Positions 44,326 through 52,751 of a stretch of DNA of 64,000 nucleotides are shown here, piece after piece. The translations under genes and the position numbers were made by a program. The notes beneath the pieces are model-generated. The model ran no database searches, had not been told where the DNA came from, and worked only from the letters and a program-made list of their open reading frames with translations. Positions within the stretch are counted from its first letter, which is position 1; each line of letters begins with the position of its first letter. The DNA comes from Clostridium_AD sp050717515 (lineage in GTDB: Bacteria > Bacillota > Clostridia > Clostridiales > Clostridiaceae): positions 248,001-312,000 of the forward strand of contig NZ_JBOITL010000039.1 in assembly GCF_050717515.1 (NCBI RefSeq), read 5' to 3'.

Positions 44326-44364
44326 GCGGCCCAGATAACATAAAAAATTATGTATCTAGGCCGC
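44326..44364 (-). terminator. terminator-like repeat, copy 3 (selC terminator)
   Basis: GCGGCC-AGATA ... TATCT-GGCCGC stem followed on the minus strand by TTTTTATTTTGG, 17 bases past the selC 3' end. Near-identical in arms and preceding bases to copy 2. Confidence 0.85.
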
Positions 44365-44380
44365 AATATGTCGATTTAAT

Positions 44381-44477
44381 TGGCGGGAATATGTGTGAAT
44401 CGAACACACCCATCGTGGTATTAGCACGACAACACAGTTTTGAAGACTGGCAGGCACACCAGCACCTATCTACTCCC
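44381..44477 (-). tRNA. selC: selenocysteine tRNA (anticodon UCA)
   Basis: 97 bases beginning GGGAGTAG and ending in an encoded CCA after discriminator G. The features are those of tRNA-Sec: an eight-position acceptor stem (G-U at position 5 and an apparent G-A mismatch at position 8), a six-pair D stem with a four-base loop (AGGTGC-TGGT-GTGCCT), the anticodon loop CTTCAAA with UCA, a long variable arm (TCGTG ... CACGA) and a TTCGATT T loop. It follows selB on the same strand by 90 bases. Confidence 0.95.
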
Positions 44478-44567
44478 ATGAATATACTAATTATAGCATA
44501 TCTTAACCGTATATTCAATAGCAATATGCATGATTTTGTCGAATAAATTAATATTTAGCTTCTATTT

Positions 44568-46484
44568 CTAACTATCTTTATATAACACTCTATCATTTTC
44601 TACTCTTTTGGTTAATTTTATGCTATCAAAATGTTCTAAAAGCGCTACCGCAAACTTTCGACTTGTGTCAAATACTCCTCTAGCGGTTGATGCCGCTATG
44701 CTGCCGTGTTCTTTAATATAGTTATATACTAGTGTTTTTGAATTTTCATAATGCTCTTTTGTAAAAATACAATCCTCAGCTACTTTTATTAATTCTTCAT
44801 TATCCATAAGCGAATCAAAAACCATTTTAAAGGTCTTTTTATCCTTTTCATTTATAGCTAAGTCAGTATATTTAGGGGTATTGTATCCACCCTTATCATA
44901 GGCCTCAATAATGCTCTGTTTTAATTTTTCTTGCTCCACTGTATATTGTATCCTAAAATCGTATAAACATACGGATTTTTCAAATACTTTTATAGCATTT
45001 CTATCTTCCATAAGCAATAACATTTCATCATAGGTTTTTTGCTTTATATTTTTGCCGAAAATCTTATTTTTTATTTCCTCTTTTGGCATACCAGCCTTAA
45101 GTGGATTTTCATTATGATATACTATTAAAATTTTCTCTATTTCCTCTATCTTTTGCTTTAGGAAATTCTTATGTATATATATTGTCTTATCTAGAGCTGT
45201 TAATTTAATTATTATATTATCCTCTACCAGTGTTTGTAATTTATCTTCTATGCCTTCTTCATTTTTGCCTAAGGCTTTTAAAATCACAGAAGCATCTGGA
45301 TAATCCCCACTTAATTTGCTAAGAGTATGCTCTAAAATATTTTCAGTTTTACCACTTTCTTTAACTTTAAGATCTTCTACATACTTTTCATTAAATCTTT
45401 TAGCCTTTTGCGCAGCAGGTTCAATAATAGTGCCCCCAGCTATAGTATGCATAGGTGAATAACTTCTAATTACATATCTATCATTTCTTTGAGCATTTAT
45501 AGGTTTTTCAAGTCTTAATTGTACATAAGCACTTTCCCCTGGTGCTATTTCTTCTTTATCTAATATAACAACTCTACAGAGGATTTCATCTGTTCCATGA
45601 TATAATCTAACTCTTTGCCTATTAACTAGTGGTTTTTCTGCGCTCTTTAGATAGTAAAGCGCACAATCTATTGAAAATGAAGGTTCCATTATATTTAATT
45701 TAGAAACTACATCCCCTCTGCTTATTTCACTTAATTTTAAATTAGCCAGGTTTATAGCACATCTTTGCCCCGCTTCTCCAAACTCCTCAGGTTTATCATG
45801 GATTTGAATACCGCGAACCTTTGTAACTACTTTTGAAGGATATACTTCTACCGTATCTCCCACCTTTATTCTTCCGCTTATTATTGTTCCAGTTACCACC
45901 GTGCCAAAACCGCTTACAGAAAATACTCTATCCACAGGTAATCTAAAATGCCCTTCCGTATCTTTAGCAGAAGCTTCTTCTGTGATTTTATCAATAGCAG
46001 TAACTAGCTCATCAAATCCCATTTTTGTTTTTGAGGATACTGCATGAATAGGTGCATTTTCTAAAAATGTTCCTTTAAATTCATCCCTTAAATCGCCTTT
46101 AATCATTTCAATCCATTCAGCATCCACCAAATCTGCTTTTGTAAGAACTATAATTCCTTTTTTAACATTTAGTAGTTGCAATATTTCAAAATGCTCTCTA
46201 GTTTGAGGCATAATACCTTCATCTGCTGCTATAACCAGTAGTACCACGTCTATACTACTTATTCCTGCTAGCATGTTCTTAATAAATTTTTCATGACCTG
46301 GAACATCAATTAGCCCAGCTCTTCTACCAGATGGTAAATCAAAATAGGTAAATCCTAAATTTATAGAAATACCTCTGTCCTTTTCCTCTTTTAAAGTATC
46401 TGTCTCTCTACCGGTTAATGCTTTAATTAAAGAAGTCTTTCCATGATCTATATGCCCTGCCGTTCCTATAATAATATGCTTCAT
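44568..46484 (-). CDS. selB: selenocysteine-specific elongation factor SelB
   Basis: 638 residues. N-terminal GTPase with GTAGHIDHGKTSLIKALTG, DVPGHEKFIKNM and TKADL, EF-Tu-like domains II and III, and a C-terminal series of winged helices that bind the SECIS hairpin (ending AASTARGVFDTSRKFAVALL). Delivers Sec-tRNA to UGA codons. Between selA and selC. Confidence 0.98.
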   Translation of the reverse strand: MKHIIIGTAGHIDHGKTSLIKALTGRETDTLKEEKDRGISINLGFTYFDLPSGRRAGLIDVPGHEKFIKNMLAGISSIDVVLLVIAADEGIMPQTREHFEILQLLNVKKGIIVLTKADLVDAEWIEMIKGDLRDEFKGTFLENAPIHAVSSKTKMGFDELVTAIDKITEEASAKDTEGHFRLPVDRVFSVSGFGTVVTGTIISGRIKVGDTVEVYPSKVVTKVRGIQIHDKPEEFGEAGQRCAINLANLKLSEISRGDVVSKLNIMEPSFSIDCALYYLKSAEKPLVNRQRVRLYHGTDEILCRVVILDKEEIAPGESAYVQLRLEKPINAQRNDRYVIRSYSPMHTIAGGTIIEPAAQKAKRFNEKYVEDLKVKESGKTENILEHTLSKLSGDYPDASVILKALGKNEEGIEDKLQTLVEDNIIIKLTALDKTIYIHKNFLKQKIEEIEKILIVYHNENPLKAGMPKEEIKNKIFGKNIKQKTYDEMLLLMEDRNAIKVFEKSVCLYDFRIQYTVEQEKLKQSIIEAYDKGGYNTPKYTDLAINEKDKKTFKMVFDSLMDNEELIKVAEDCIFTKEHYENSKTLVYNYIKEHGSIAASTARGVFDTSRKFAVALLEHFDSIKLTKRVENDRVLYKDS

Positions 46485-46527
46485 ATATGCAACATCCTTT
46501 CCATAAAAATATGGGCATGCAAGTTAA

Positions 46528-47916
46528 TTATACATTTTGCATGTTTTTAAAAGCCTCTACAATAATCCCATAATCTTTTTCGAATAGTGTTCTAAGGTCC
46601 ATTATAACTTCATTATTATTAATTCTTACAATTATAGCTACTTCATTCATTCTCAGAGTCTCTTCTATTTGCTGAGCGCCGTAACTTTCACTTTTTATTT
46701 TTATAACATAAGTTTCTAATTTTTCTGTGGGCATCGAACCCCCACCAACCATTGAGTAGTCATTATCTATAGTGAAAGTGAATTTATCAGTTTTATTTTG
46801 AAGCATTCTTTTTAGTTTTTTAGCACTTTTCTTAAGATCTTCCGTGTTACATAAAAGCATATTTAAAGTTGGTATGTTTTTTATAGCCTCTGTTTCTTCT
46901 AAATAGTGTGCAAGAGTACCTTCTAAAGCTGCCAAAGTCATTTTATCTATTCGGAGCGCCCTAGTTAATTGATTTTTCCTCATTCTATCAATATACTTTT
47001 TTTTCCCTACTATAATTCCAGCTTGAGGACCACCCAGCATCTTATCTCCACTAAAGGTTACTACATCTATACCCTTTTTTATGCTTTCCTGAACTGTTGG
47101 CTCATAGACAAATCCATATTTTGAAAAGTCTATTAGCACGCCACTTCCTATGTCTTCAACTACGGGTATATCTTTTTCATTTCCTAGCACTACTAAGTCT
47201 TCTATAGATACTTCCTCTGTAAATCCCATAATCTTAAAATTTGAAGTGTGTACTTTTAATAGTACTCCTGTATTTTCTGTAATATTATCCTCATAATCAT
47301 ATAAATGAGTTCTATTAGTTGTACCAACTTCTACTAGTTTAGCACCACTAAATTTCATAACCTCAGGAACCCTAAAAGACCCACCAATTTCAACTAATTG
47401 CCCTCTAGACACTATTGCTTCCTTTTCCCTGCACAATGTATCTAGCGCAAGCATAACTGCTGCTGCATTGTTATTTACCACCATAGCGGCCTCGCCGCCA
47501 GTTATTTTTATAAGAATGTCTTCTATATGTGAATATCTAGAGCCCCTTTTGCCTTTATCAATATCATACTCAAGGTTATTATAATTCTCGGCAACATTAA
47601 TTACTCGATCTATTGCATTCTTTGATAAAAGAGATCTACCTAAATTTGTGTGAATCACAGTTCCCGTAGCATTTATAACTTTTCTAAGCTTTGGACTATT
47701 CTTTTTATTTAATAGTTTGACAGAATAGCTTATTACTTCTTCCTTAGTTAAGGCTTGTATTTCATCATTTAGAATTGCTTTTCTATAAACTTCTATAGCC
47801 TCTCTTAAAGAATCTAATACAAGAACTCTTATATTACTTTCTAACTGCTTCTTTATAATTTCTTCTTGAAGTAGCTCATCTACCTTAGGTAAGCTTCTTA
47901 ATAATTCTCTATTCAT
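46528..47916 (-). CDS. selA: L-seryl-tRNA(Sec) selenium transferase
   Basis: 462-residue PLP enzyme that converts seryl-tRNA(Sec) to selenocysteinyl-tRNA(Sec) with selenophosphate. The PLP lysine is in TFSGDKMLGGPQAGII; VINATGTVIHTNLGRSLLSK is the conserved N-terminal block. I start at the ATG at 47916 (MNRELLRSLPKVDELL), preceded by GGTGGGA; an in-frame GTG six codons upstream overlaps that site. Confidence 0.97.
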   Translation of the reverse strand: MNRELLRSLPKVDELLQEEIIKKQLESNIRVLVLDSLREAIEVYRKAILNDEIQALTKEEVISYSVKLLNKKNSPKLRKVINATGTVIHTNLGRSLLSKNAIDRVINVAENYNNLEYDIDKGKRGSRYSHIEDILIKITGGEAAMVVNNNAAAVMLALDTLCREKEAIVSRGQLVEIGGSFRVPEVMKFSGAKLVEVGTTNRTHLYDYEDNITENTGVLLKVHTSNFKIMGFTEEVSIEDLVVLGNEKDIPVVEDIGSGVLIDFSKYGFVYEPTVQESIKKGIDVVTFSGDKMLGGPQAGIIVGKKKYIDRMRKNQLTRALRIDKMTLAALEGTLAHYLEETEAIKNIPTLNMLLCNTEDLKKSAKKLKRMLQNKTDKFTFTIDNDYSMVGGGSMPTEKLETYVIKIKSESYGAQQIEETLRMNEVAIIVRINNNEVIMDLRTLFEKDYGIIVEAFKNMQNV

Positions 47917-47987
47917 AGTAATCCCACCCTGCACTTATTTTGTTAACTAAATAATCCTCACAAGTGTTTTAATATGGAGAATTTTCA

Positions 47988-49016
47988 CTACTCCACGATT
48001 ATATATTTATCTTGCAAAGGGATTACTTCTCCAATTATTTGTGATTTTAATTCTAACTCATTTAACCTACTCATAAGTTTTGTCGCCTCAGCTTTTGTGC
48101 AAGATACTAAAAGACCACCTGAAGTTTGAGGATCAAATAATATGTCCTCTAACCATTCCGGTATGCTCCTAAGCTCATATTTATCCTCTAAGTATACTTT
48201 GTTGTTATAGGTGCCTGCAGGCACTAGCCCCATTTTTGCATATTCTTTAGCTTCTTTTATGTATGGTATATTTTCTTTAAATAATTTTAAACTTACATCT
48301 GATCCCTTAGCCATTTCATAGCAGTGACCCATAATACCAAAGCCTGTTATATCCGTACAAGCACTTATTTCATGCTCCATAATGATTTCTCCAGAATATT
48401 TATTTAAAGTACTCATAACCAAAACTGCAATGTCGTAAGCCTCTTTTGAGGCCATCTCAGCTTTTATTGCGGTATTGATTATGCCAGTACCCAAGGGCTT
48501 TGTTAAAATTAGAACCTCTCCTATATTACAGCCGTAATTTTTAAGCACCTTATCTGGATGTACTATTCCCATAACCGATAGACCATATTTAGGTTCATCA
48601 TCCTGTACTGAATGCCCACCTATTACTATTGCTCCAGCTTCTATTACTTTATCTGCTCCACCTTTTAAAATTTGTCCAAGTATATCTATATTTAAACAAT
48701 TAGGAAAACATACTATATTTAAAGCTAAGGTTGGTTTACCTCCCATAGCGTACACATCACTTAATGAATTTGCTGCTGCTATTTGCCCAAAGGTATAAGG
48801 ATCATCTACTACAGGTGTAAAAAAGTCTAAGGTTTGAATTACTGCAATTTCCTCACTTAATTTGTACACCGCTGCATCATCCGAAGTTTCAATTCCAACA
48901 ATTAAGTTTTCACTTTCCATTTTAGGTAATTTACCTAGTATCTCCGCCAAGGCCCCTGGCCCTATTTTCGCTGCTCAGCCAGAGGTTTTTGATAATTCTG
49001 TAAGTCTTTTTTCCAT
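47988..49016 (-). CDS. selD: selenophosphate synthetase SelD, a selenoprotein (UGA at codon 14)
   Basis: 342 residues if the in-frame TGA at 48975-48977 is read as selenocysteine. The true start is the ATG at 49016 (MEKRLTELSKTSG-U-AAKIGPG), seven bases after AAGGAGG. Position 14 is the catalytic Cys/Sec of the SelD family, followed by the conserved lysine. Nucleotide-binding blocks such as QTLDFFTPVVDDPYTFGQIA are intact. A hairpin right after the UGA fits a bacterial SECIS. SelD makes selenophosphate from selenide and ATP; needing Sec to make Sec gives positive feedback. A conventional caller would wrongly start at 48950 (TTG). Confidence 0.96.
48946..48977 (-). promoter_or_regulatory. bacterial SECIS element of selD
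   Basis: From the UGA (48977-48975) the mRNA runs 14 bases and then folds GCCAGG-GGC-CTTGGC (48960-48946), six pairs including one G-U, with guanines in the three-base apical loop. Position and loop fit SelB-binding bSECIS elements. Confidence 0.75.
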
Positions 49017-49021
49017 GTTAA

Positions 49022-49137
49022 AACCTCCTTGTAGTTCTCTGTGACAGAAAACAATTATGGATTGTTTTCTGCCCTCGTAGTTCTCTGTAATTAGTAATAA
49101 TTATTACTAATTGTTCAAGATAATTTTATACCATTAG
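49022..49137 (-). repeat. intergenic repeat and hairpins before selD
   Basis: On the minus strand two copies of ACAGAGAACTAC(G/A)AGG flank a hairpin AGAAAACAAT-CCATA-ATTGTTTTCT, and the palindrome AATTAGTAATAATTATTACTAATT lies just before. The second repeat contains part of the selD ribosome binding site. CTGTCACAGAG also appears in front of comEA (about 49855). Confidence 0.65.
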
Positions 49138-49830
49138 TCACTTTATGTCTACCTTATCTATAAATTTGCTTAAGGTCTTTTCTCCAATACCATCTACTTT
49201 TGTTAGCTCCTCTACAGACTTAAATCCTCCGTTTTCTTCTCTATATTTAATTATCCCATCCGCTTTTGTATCTCCTATACCTGTAAGGGTCTTTAATTCT
49301 TCTTTATTTGCAGTGTTTATGTTAATAATAACATTCACTACCTTGGAACTTGAAACTATAGCCTCACTGGTTTTACTTTGGGAATTTCGCAGCTTATCCG
49401 CCTGGCCCTTTTTATAAATCACAATGCAATCTTCATCCTTTAATTTTTCAGAAAGATTGGTTGCATCAAGATCTGCATCAAGGGTAACGCCCCCCGCCAG
49501 CGCTACAATATCATTCACCCTACTTTCCTTTTTTATTTCATAGACCCCTGGATATACTACTGCTCCCTTTATGTCCACTTTAATATTGCTATCTTCTACT
49601 GTATTTGACTTAACAGCTGCATTTGATTTAAGCGCTGTATTTGATTTAGTGGTAGCCGCGACCTTTTCGTCTTTTTTTTCTGAAGCTTTATCAGTTTCTA
49701 CAAATATATCTTTATAATCTTTATCATTAATAGATTCTTTCGGACCGGACATTGTATATCCAGCAATTATAAATACAATGCTTATGCATAAAATAACTAT
49801 AGAGCCTATAATTTTTTCTTTATTTTTCAT
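49138..49830 (-). CDS. comEA: competence protein ComEA (DNA receptor)
   Basis: 230 residues: N-terminal membrane anchor (IIGSIVILCISIVFIIAGYT), a low-complexity TKSNTALKSNAAVKSNT linker, a SLBB-like domain (VDIKGAVVYPGVYEIKKESR) and a C-terminal helix-hairpin-helix domain (LKTLTGIGDTKADGIIKYRE, VDGIGEKTLSKF). Binds double-stranded DNA at the cell surface and hands it to ComEC. Starts at the ATG at 49830 after GGGAGG. Normally with comEC; here it stands alone next to selD. Confidence 0.93.
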   Translation of the reverse strand: MKNKEKIIGSIVILCISIVFIIAGYTMSGPKESINDKDYKDIFVETDKASEKKDEKVAATTKSNTALKSNAAVKSNTVEDSNIKVDIKGAVVYPGVYEIKKESRVNDIVALAGGVTLDADLDATNLSEKLKDEDCIVIYKKGQADKLRNSQSKTSEAIVSSSKVVNVIININTANKEELKTLTGIGDTKADGIIKYREENGGFKSVEELTKVDGIGEKTLSKFIDKVDIK

Positions 49831-49967
49831 AAATCCTCCCTTTTGCCCTCTGTGACAGTGGAACAATTTGCCTTTATTATAAAATTATTGACAACTTTTC
49901 GTAAATACTGTCGCTAAGAAAGAATTATTTTGATATAATATAATTATTGAAAACTGGGAGGTAATTT

Positions 49968-51260
49968 ATGAGGAAATTTATCACAATAATATTTACATCG
50001 TTTTTTTTGCTTTTTAATATAACCGGAGCGGTACAAGCAATAGTAGCCCCTCCAGTGGCATCAGCTGATAGTGTAGTTTTAATGGATGCTACTACAGGCA
50101 CCATACTCTATGAAAAAAATAAGAATTCTGCTTATCCCCCAGCTTCCACTACTAAAATAATGACTATACTTCTAGTCTTAGAGAAATGTAATTTAAGCGA
50201 TGTGGTAACTGTAAGCAAAAATGCGGAGATGACTGATGGTTCAAAAATATATCTATTTGAAGGCGAAAAGATTACTGTAAAAGAATTGTTATACGGATTA
50301 ATATTAGCTTCAGCTAACGACTGCGCTGTAGCCCTGGCAGAGCATGTAAGCGGCACTACTGAAAAATTTGCAGTGCTTATGAATGAGAAAGCAAATTCAC
50401 TGGGCTGTAAAAACACTAATTTTGTCAATCCTAATGGCTTATATGATGTTAAACATAAAACTTCAGCTTATGCCTTAGCTTTAATTATGCAGGAACTTAC
50501 TAAACATGAAGAATACAAAAAGATAGCCACAACTCCTTCATATACAATGGCATCAACTAATAAATCTGTGGAAAAACGTCCTCTTTGGAATGGTAATAGG
50601 CTAATACATAAAGGCGACCAATACTATTATGAGAATTGTGAAGGTGGAAAGACAGGCTATACTATCCAATCAAAGCATTCTTATATTGCCACGGCTAGTA
50701 GAAATGGTCAAAAGCTTATAGTCGCTCTTGTTCACGACTCTAAAAAGACTTTTTTTGGGGACAGTATAAGCCTATTGAATTATGGATTTGACAATTTTGA
50801 GCTTTTTAAATATTTTAATGCGGACCATGAAGTATCAAAATTAACTTTAGATGATGGTACACTTATTCCACTACTTGCCTCAAAGGATTTTTATATTGTT
50901 AAAGCTAAAAATTCACCTCCACCTTCAACTCCGACTATTAAAACTGATCAAAATAATTCAAACCTAGCTACTATTGCTAAAGGTGATAAAATAAGTAAAG
51001 CAACAATTACTTTTGATAAAGATTCCTACAATTTAGATTTGTCTAGCGGAGTAAATTATTCTAAACCTCCTTCCCCAAACAATGGTTTTTTTAAAGGTGA
51101 TTCAAAAAACTTTAAAGGTTCTGCACTTTTATTAAACACAATAAAATATTTTGCCATTACCCTAGCAGTATTAATAGTATTTTTCAGATTAAAGCATATA
51201 AAAAGAAAAAGAAAACACAGATTGAGTAGATATATTGATAATTTAAATCGTAAAAGGTAA
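49968..51260 (+). CDS. serine-type D-Ala-D-Ala carboxypeptidase (penicillin-binding protein, DacF-like)
   Basis: 430 residues. Signal peptide (FITIIFTSFFLLFNITGAVQ), S-x-x-K in PASTTKIMTIL, S-x-N in SANDC, K-T-G in EGGKTGYT, then a beta-rich C-terminal domain and an unusual final membrane helix (YFAITLAVLIVFFRLK) with a basic tail. Trims peptidoglycan stem peptides. The C-terminal helix would hold it in the membrane. Divergent from comEA; a TATAAT at 49934-49939 is a possible -10 box. Confidence 0.95.
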   Translation: MRKFITIIFTSFFLLFNITGAVQAIVAPPVASADSVVLMDATTGTILYEKNKNSAYPPASTTKIMTILLVLEKCNLSDVVTVSKNAEMTDGSKIYLFEGEKITVKELLYGLILASANDCAVALAEHVSGTTEKFAVLMNEKANSLGCKNTNFVNPNGLYDVKHKTSAYALALIMQELTKHEEYKKIATTPSYTMASTNKSVEKRPLWNGNRLIHKGDQYYYENCEGGKTGYTIQSKHSYIATASRNGQKLIVALVHDSKKTFFGDSISLLNYGFDNFELFKYFNADHEVSKLTLDDGTLIPLLASKDFYIVKAKNSPPPSTPTIKTDQNNSNLATIAKGDKISKATITFDKDSYNLDLSSGVNYSKPPSPNNGFFKGDSKNFKGSALLLNTIKYFAITLAVLIVFFRLKHIKRKRKHRLSRYIDNLNRKR

Positions 51261-51266
51261 CACATA

Positions 51267-51314
51267 AAGAAAGCAACAGATTCATACTAAATAGTATAAA
51301 TCTGTTGCTTTCTT
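51267..51314. terminator. bidirectional terminator
   Basis: AAGAAAGCAACAGATT (51267-51282) pairs exactly with AATCTGTTGCTTTCTT (51299-51314). Located between the convergent carboxypeptidase and rluD-type genes. Confidence 0.9.
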
Positions 51315-52314
51315 ATATTTCACTTTCAGCTTTTAGTTTACTTATTAAATTCACTATATCATCTGGAAGCTCCGCCTCAAGTATAAGCTCATCACCAGTT
51401 CTTGGGTGTGGAATAATTAATTTATAAGCATGAAGTGCCTGCCTCTCAATATAATGACTTTCGGAACTACCATACAGGCTATCTCCATAAATCGGATGAC
51501 CAATATGACTTAAATGAACGCGAATCTGATGTGTTCTACCAGTTTCCAAAATCAATTTTAAAAGGTCACCATTTTTAAAAGAATCAATAACTTCATAATG
51601 AGTTATACTTCTTTGTCCCTCTTCCCAAACTTCCCTTGCTGCACCTTCTTCATTGGGTTTTCCAATAGGCAAATCAATAGTACCTGACTTATTTTTCATA
51701 TTGCCATGTACAACCGCCATATAGCTCTTCTCAAAGGTTTTACACTGCAGGTCTTTGCTTTGCAACGTATTATCCTTTTGCATGTCTTTGCTCTGCATGT
51801 CTCTGGCTAAGGCCATATGTGCAAATTGATTTTTTGCAATTATTATTAGACCTGAAGTATCCATATCCAATCTACTCACCAGTCTAACAATGCATTTTTC
51901 ATTTTTTTCTTTAAAATAATATGAAACACCATTAGAAAGTGTCCCAAAGGGATAACCCTTCGTGGGATGAACCACTATACCTGGACTCTTATTTATAACT
52001 ATAAGGTCTATATCTTCATATACCACATCCAGGTTCATCTTCTCTGGTTCAATGTTTTGATGCTCATTCGTCTTCATATCAATTTCTATTATATCCTTTG
52101 AATTTATTCTATGATTTAGCCTGGCAACTTTATTATTTACACTTATTTTTCCACTAAGTCCTGAGCTTTTTAAAAATCTACTAGATAAATTCTCTGTATA
52201 CTTTAAGTAATCTCTTAATTTCAATTCATGAATATCTTCCTTAACTACATATGTTAATTTATTAGTTAGCACTAATTTATTAGTTAGCACTAATTTATTA
52301 GTTAGCAATCGCAA
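51313..52314 (-). CDS. RluD-family 23S rRNA pseudouridine synthase
   Basis: 333 residues at most: N-terminal S4 domain and RluA/RluD catalytic domain with RLVSRLDMDTSGLIIIAKN (catalytic aspartate) and LETGRTHQIRVHLSHIGHPI. The beginning is odd: three copies of an 18-bp unit encode a repeated LTNKLV, the only possible start there is TTG at 52314, and no clear ribosome binding site is seen. The family normally begins near TYVVKEDIHELKLRDYL. An unusual 12-residue spacer rich in K/D/M/Q repeats (MQSKDMQKDNTLQSKDLQ) sits within the catalytic domain. Confidence 0.85.
   Translation of the reverse strand: MRLLTNKLVLTNKLVLTNKLTYVVKEDIHELKLRDYLKYTENLSSRFLKSSGLSGKISVNNKVARLNHRINSKDIIEIDMKTNEHQNIEPEKMNLDVVYEDIDLIVINKSPGIVVHPTKGYPFGTLSNGVSYYFKEKNEKCIVRLVSRLDMDTSGLIIIAKNQFAHMALARDMQSKDMQKDNTLQSKDLQCKTFEKSYMAVVHGNMKNKSGTIDLPIGKPNEEGAAREVWEEGQRSITHYEVIDSFKNGDLLKLILETGRTHQIRVHLSHIGHPIYGDSLYGSSESHYIERQALHAYKLIIPHPRTGDELILEAELPDDIVNLISKLKAESEI
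52263..52306. repeat. 18-bp tandem repeat at the ridA-rluD junction
   Basis: ATTAGTTAGCACTAATTT recurs with an exact 18-base period, about two and a half units. It spans the ridA stop codon and the N-terminus of the pseudouridine synthase. As 18 is a multiple of three, copy-number changes keep the frame. Confidence 0.85.
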
Positions 52315-52681
52315 TTACTTCTATCTCTAGTAATGCATCCTTAGGAAGTTTTGCTACCTGAACGCAAGATCTAGCTGGTGGATTTTCTTTAAAATATTGT
52401 GAATATACTTCATTCATATCAGCAAAATCATTCATATCCTTTAAAAATACTAAAGTTTTTACTACCTTATCTAATGATGTTCCTGCTTCTTCTAGGATAA
52501 ATTTCAAATTATCTAATGATTGTGCTGTAGCTTTTTTTATATCATCATTTATAAATTCTCCAGTAGACGCGTTTATTGCAAGTGATCCTGAAGTATATAC
52601 CATACCTCCAACTTTTACTGCTTGAGAATACGGTCCAAGAGCTGCTGGTGCTTTAATTGTGCTTATAATCTTTTTTTCCAT
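52298..52681 (-). CDS. ridA: RidA family enamine/imine deaminase
   Basis: 127 residues (MEKKIISTIKAPAALGPYSQ; RSCVQVAKLPKDALLEIEVI with the conserved arginine). Hydrolyses reactive 2-aminoacrylate and related enamines from PLP enzymes. Overlaps the repeat at its 3' end. Good ribosome binding site GAGGAGAAAAAA. Confidence 0.95.
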   Translation of the reverse strand: MEKKIISTIKAPAALGPYSQAVKVGGMVYTSGSLAINASTGEFINDDIKKATAQSLDNLKFILEEAGTSLDKVVKTLVFLKDMNDFADMNEVYSQYFKENPPARSCVQVAKLPKDALLEIEVIAIAN

Positions 52682-52751
52682 TTTTTTCTCCTCCTCATAA
52701 CTTTAGATAGTGTAAACACTATCTTTGCATAGTATCCCTAGGTGAAAAATA

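Noticed and set aside
44280..44546. 88-residue plus-strand reading frame across selC
   Set aside because: It runs antisense through the selC tRNA and its terminator and has no ribosome binding site; a chance frame.
48950..49016. selD as a pseudogene interrupted by a stop
   Set aside because: The stop is UGA exactly at the catalytic Cys/Sec position, a SECIS-like hairpin follows, and selA, selB and selC are present.
52263..52314. CRISPR array from the spaced 18-bp repeats
   Set aside because: The units are contiguous with no spacers, only about two and a half copies, and no cas genes occur in the window.
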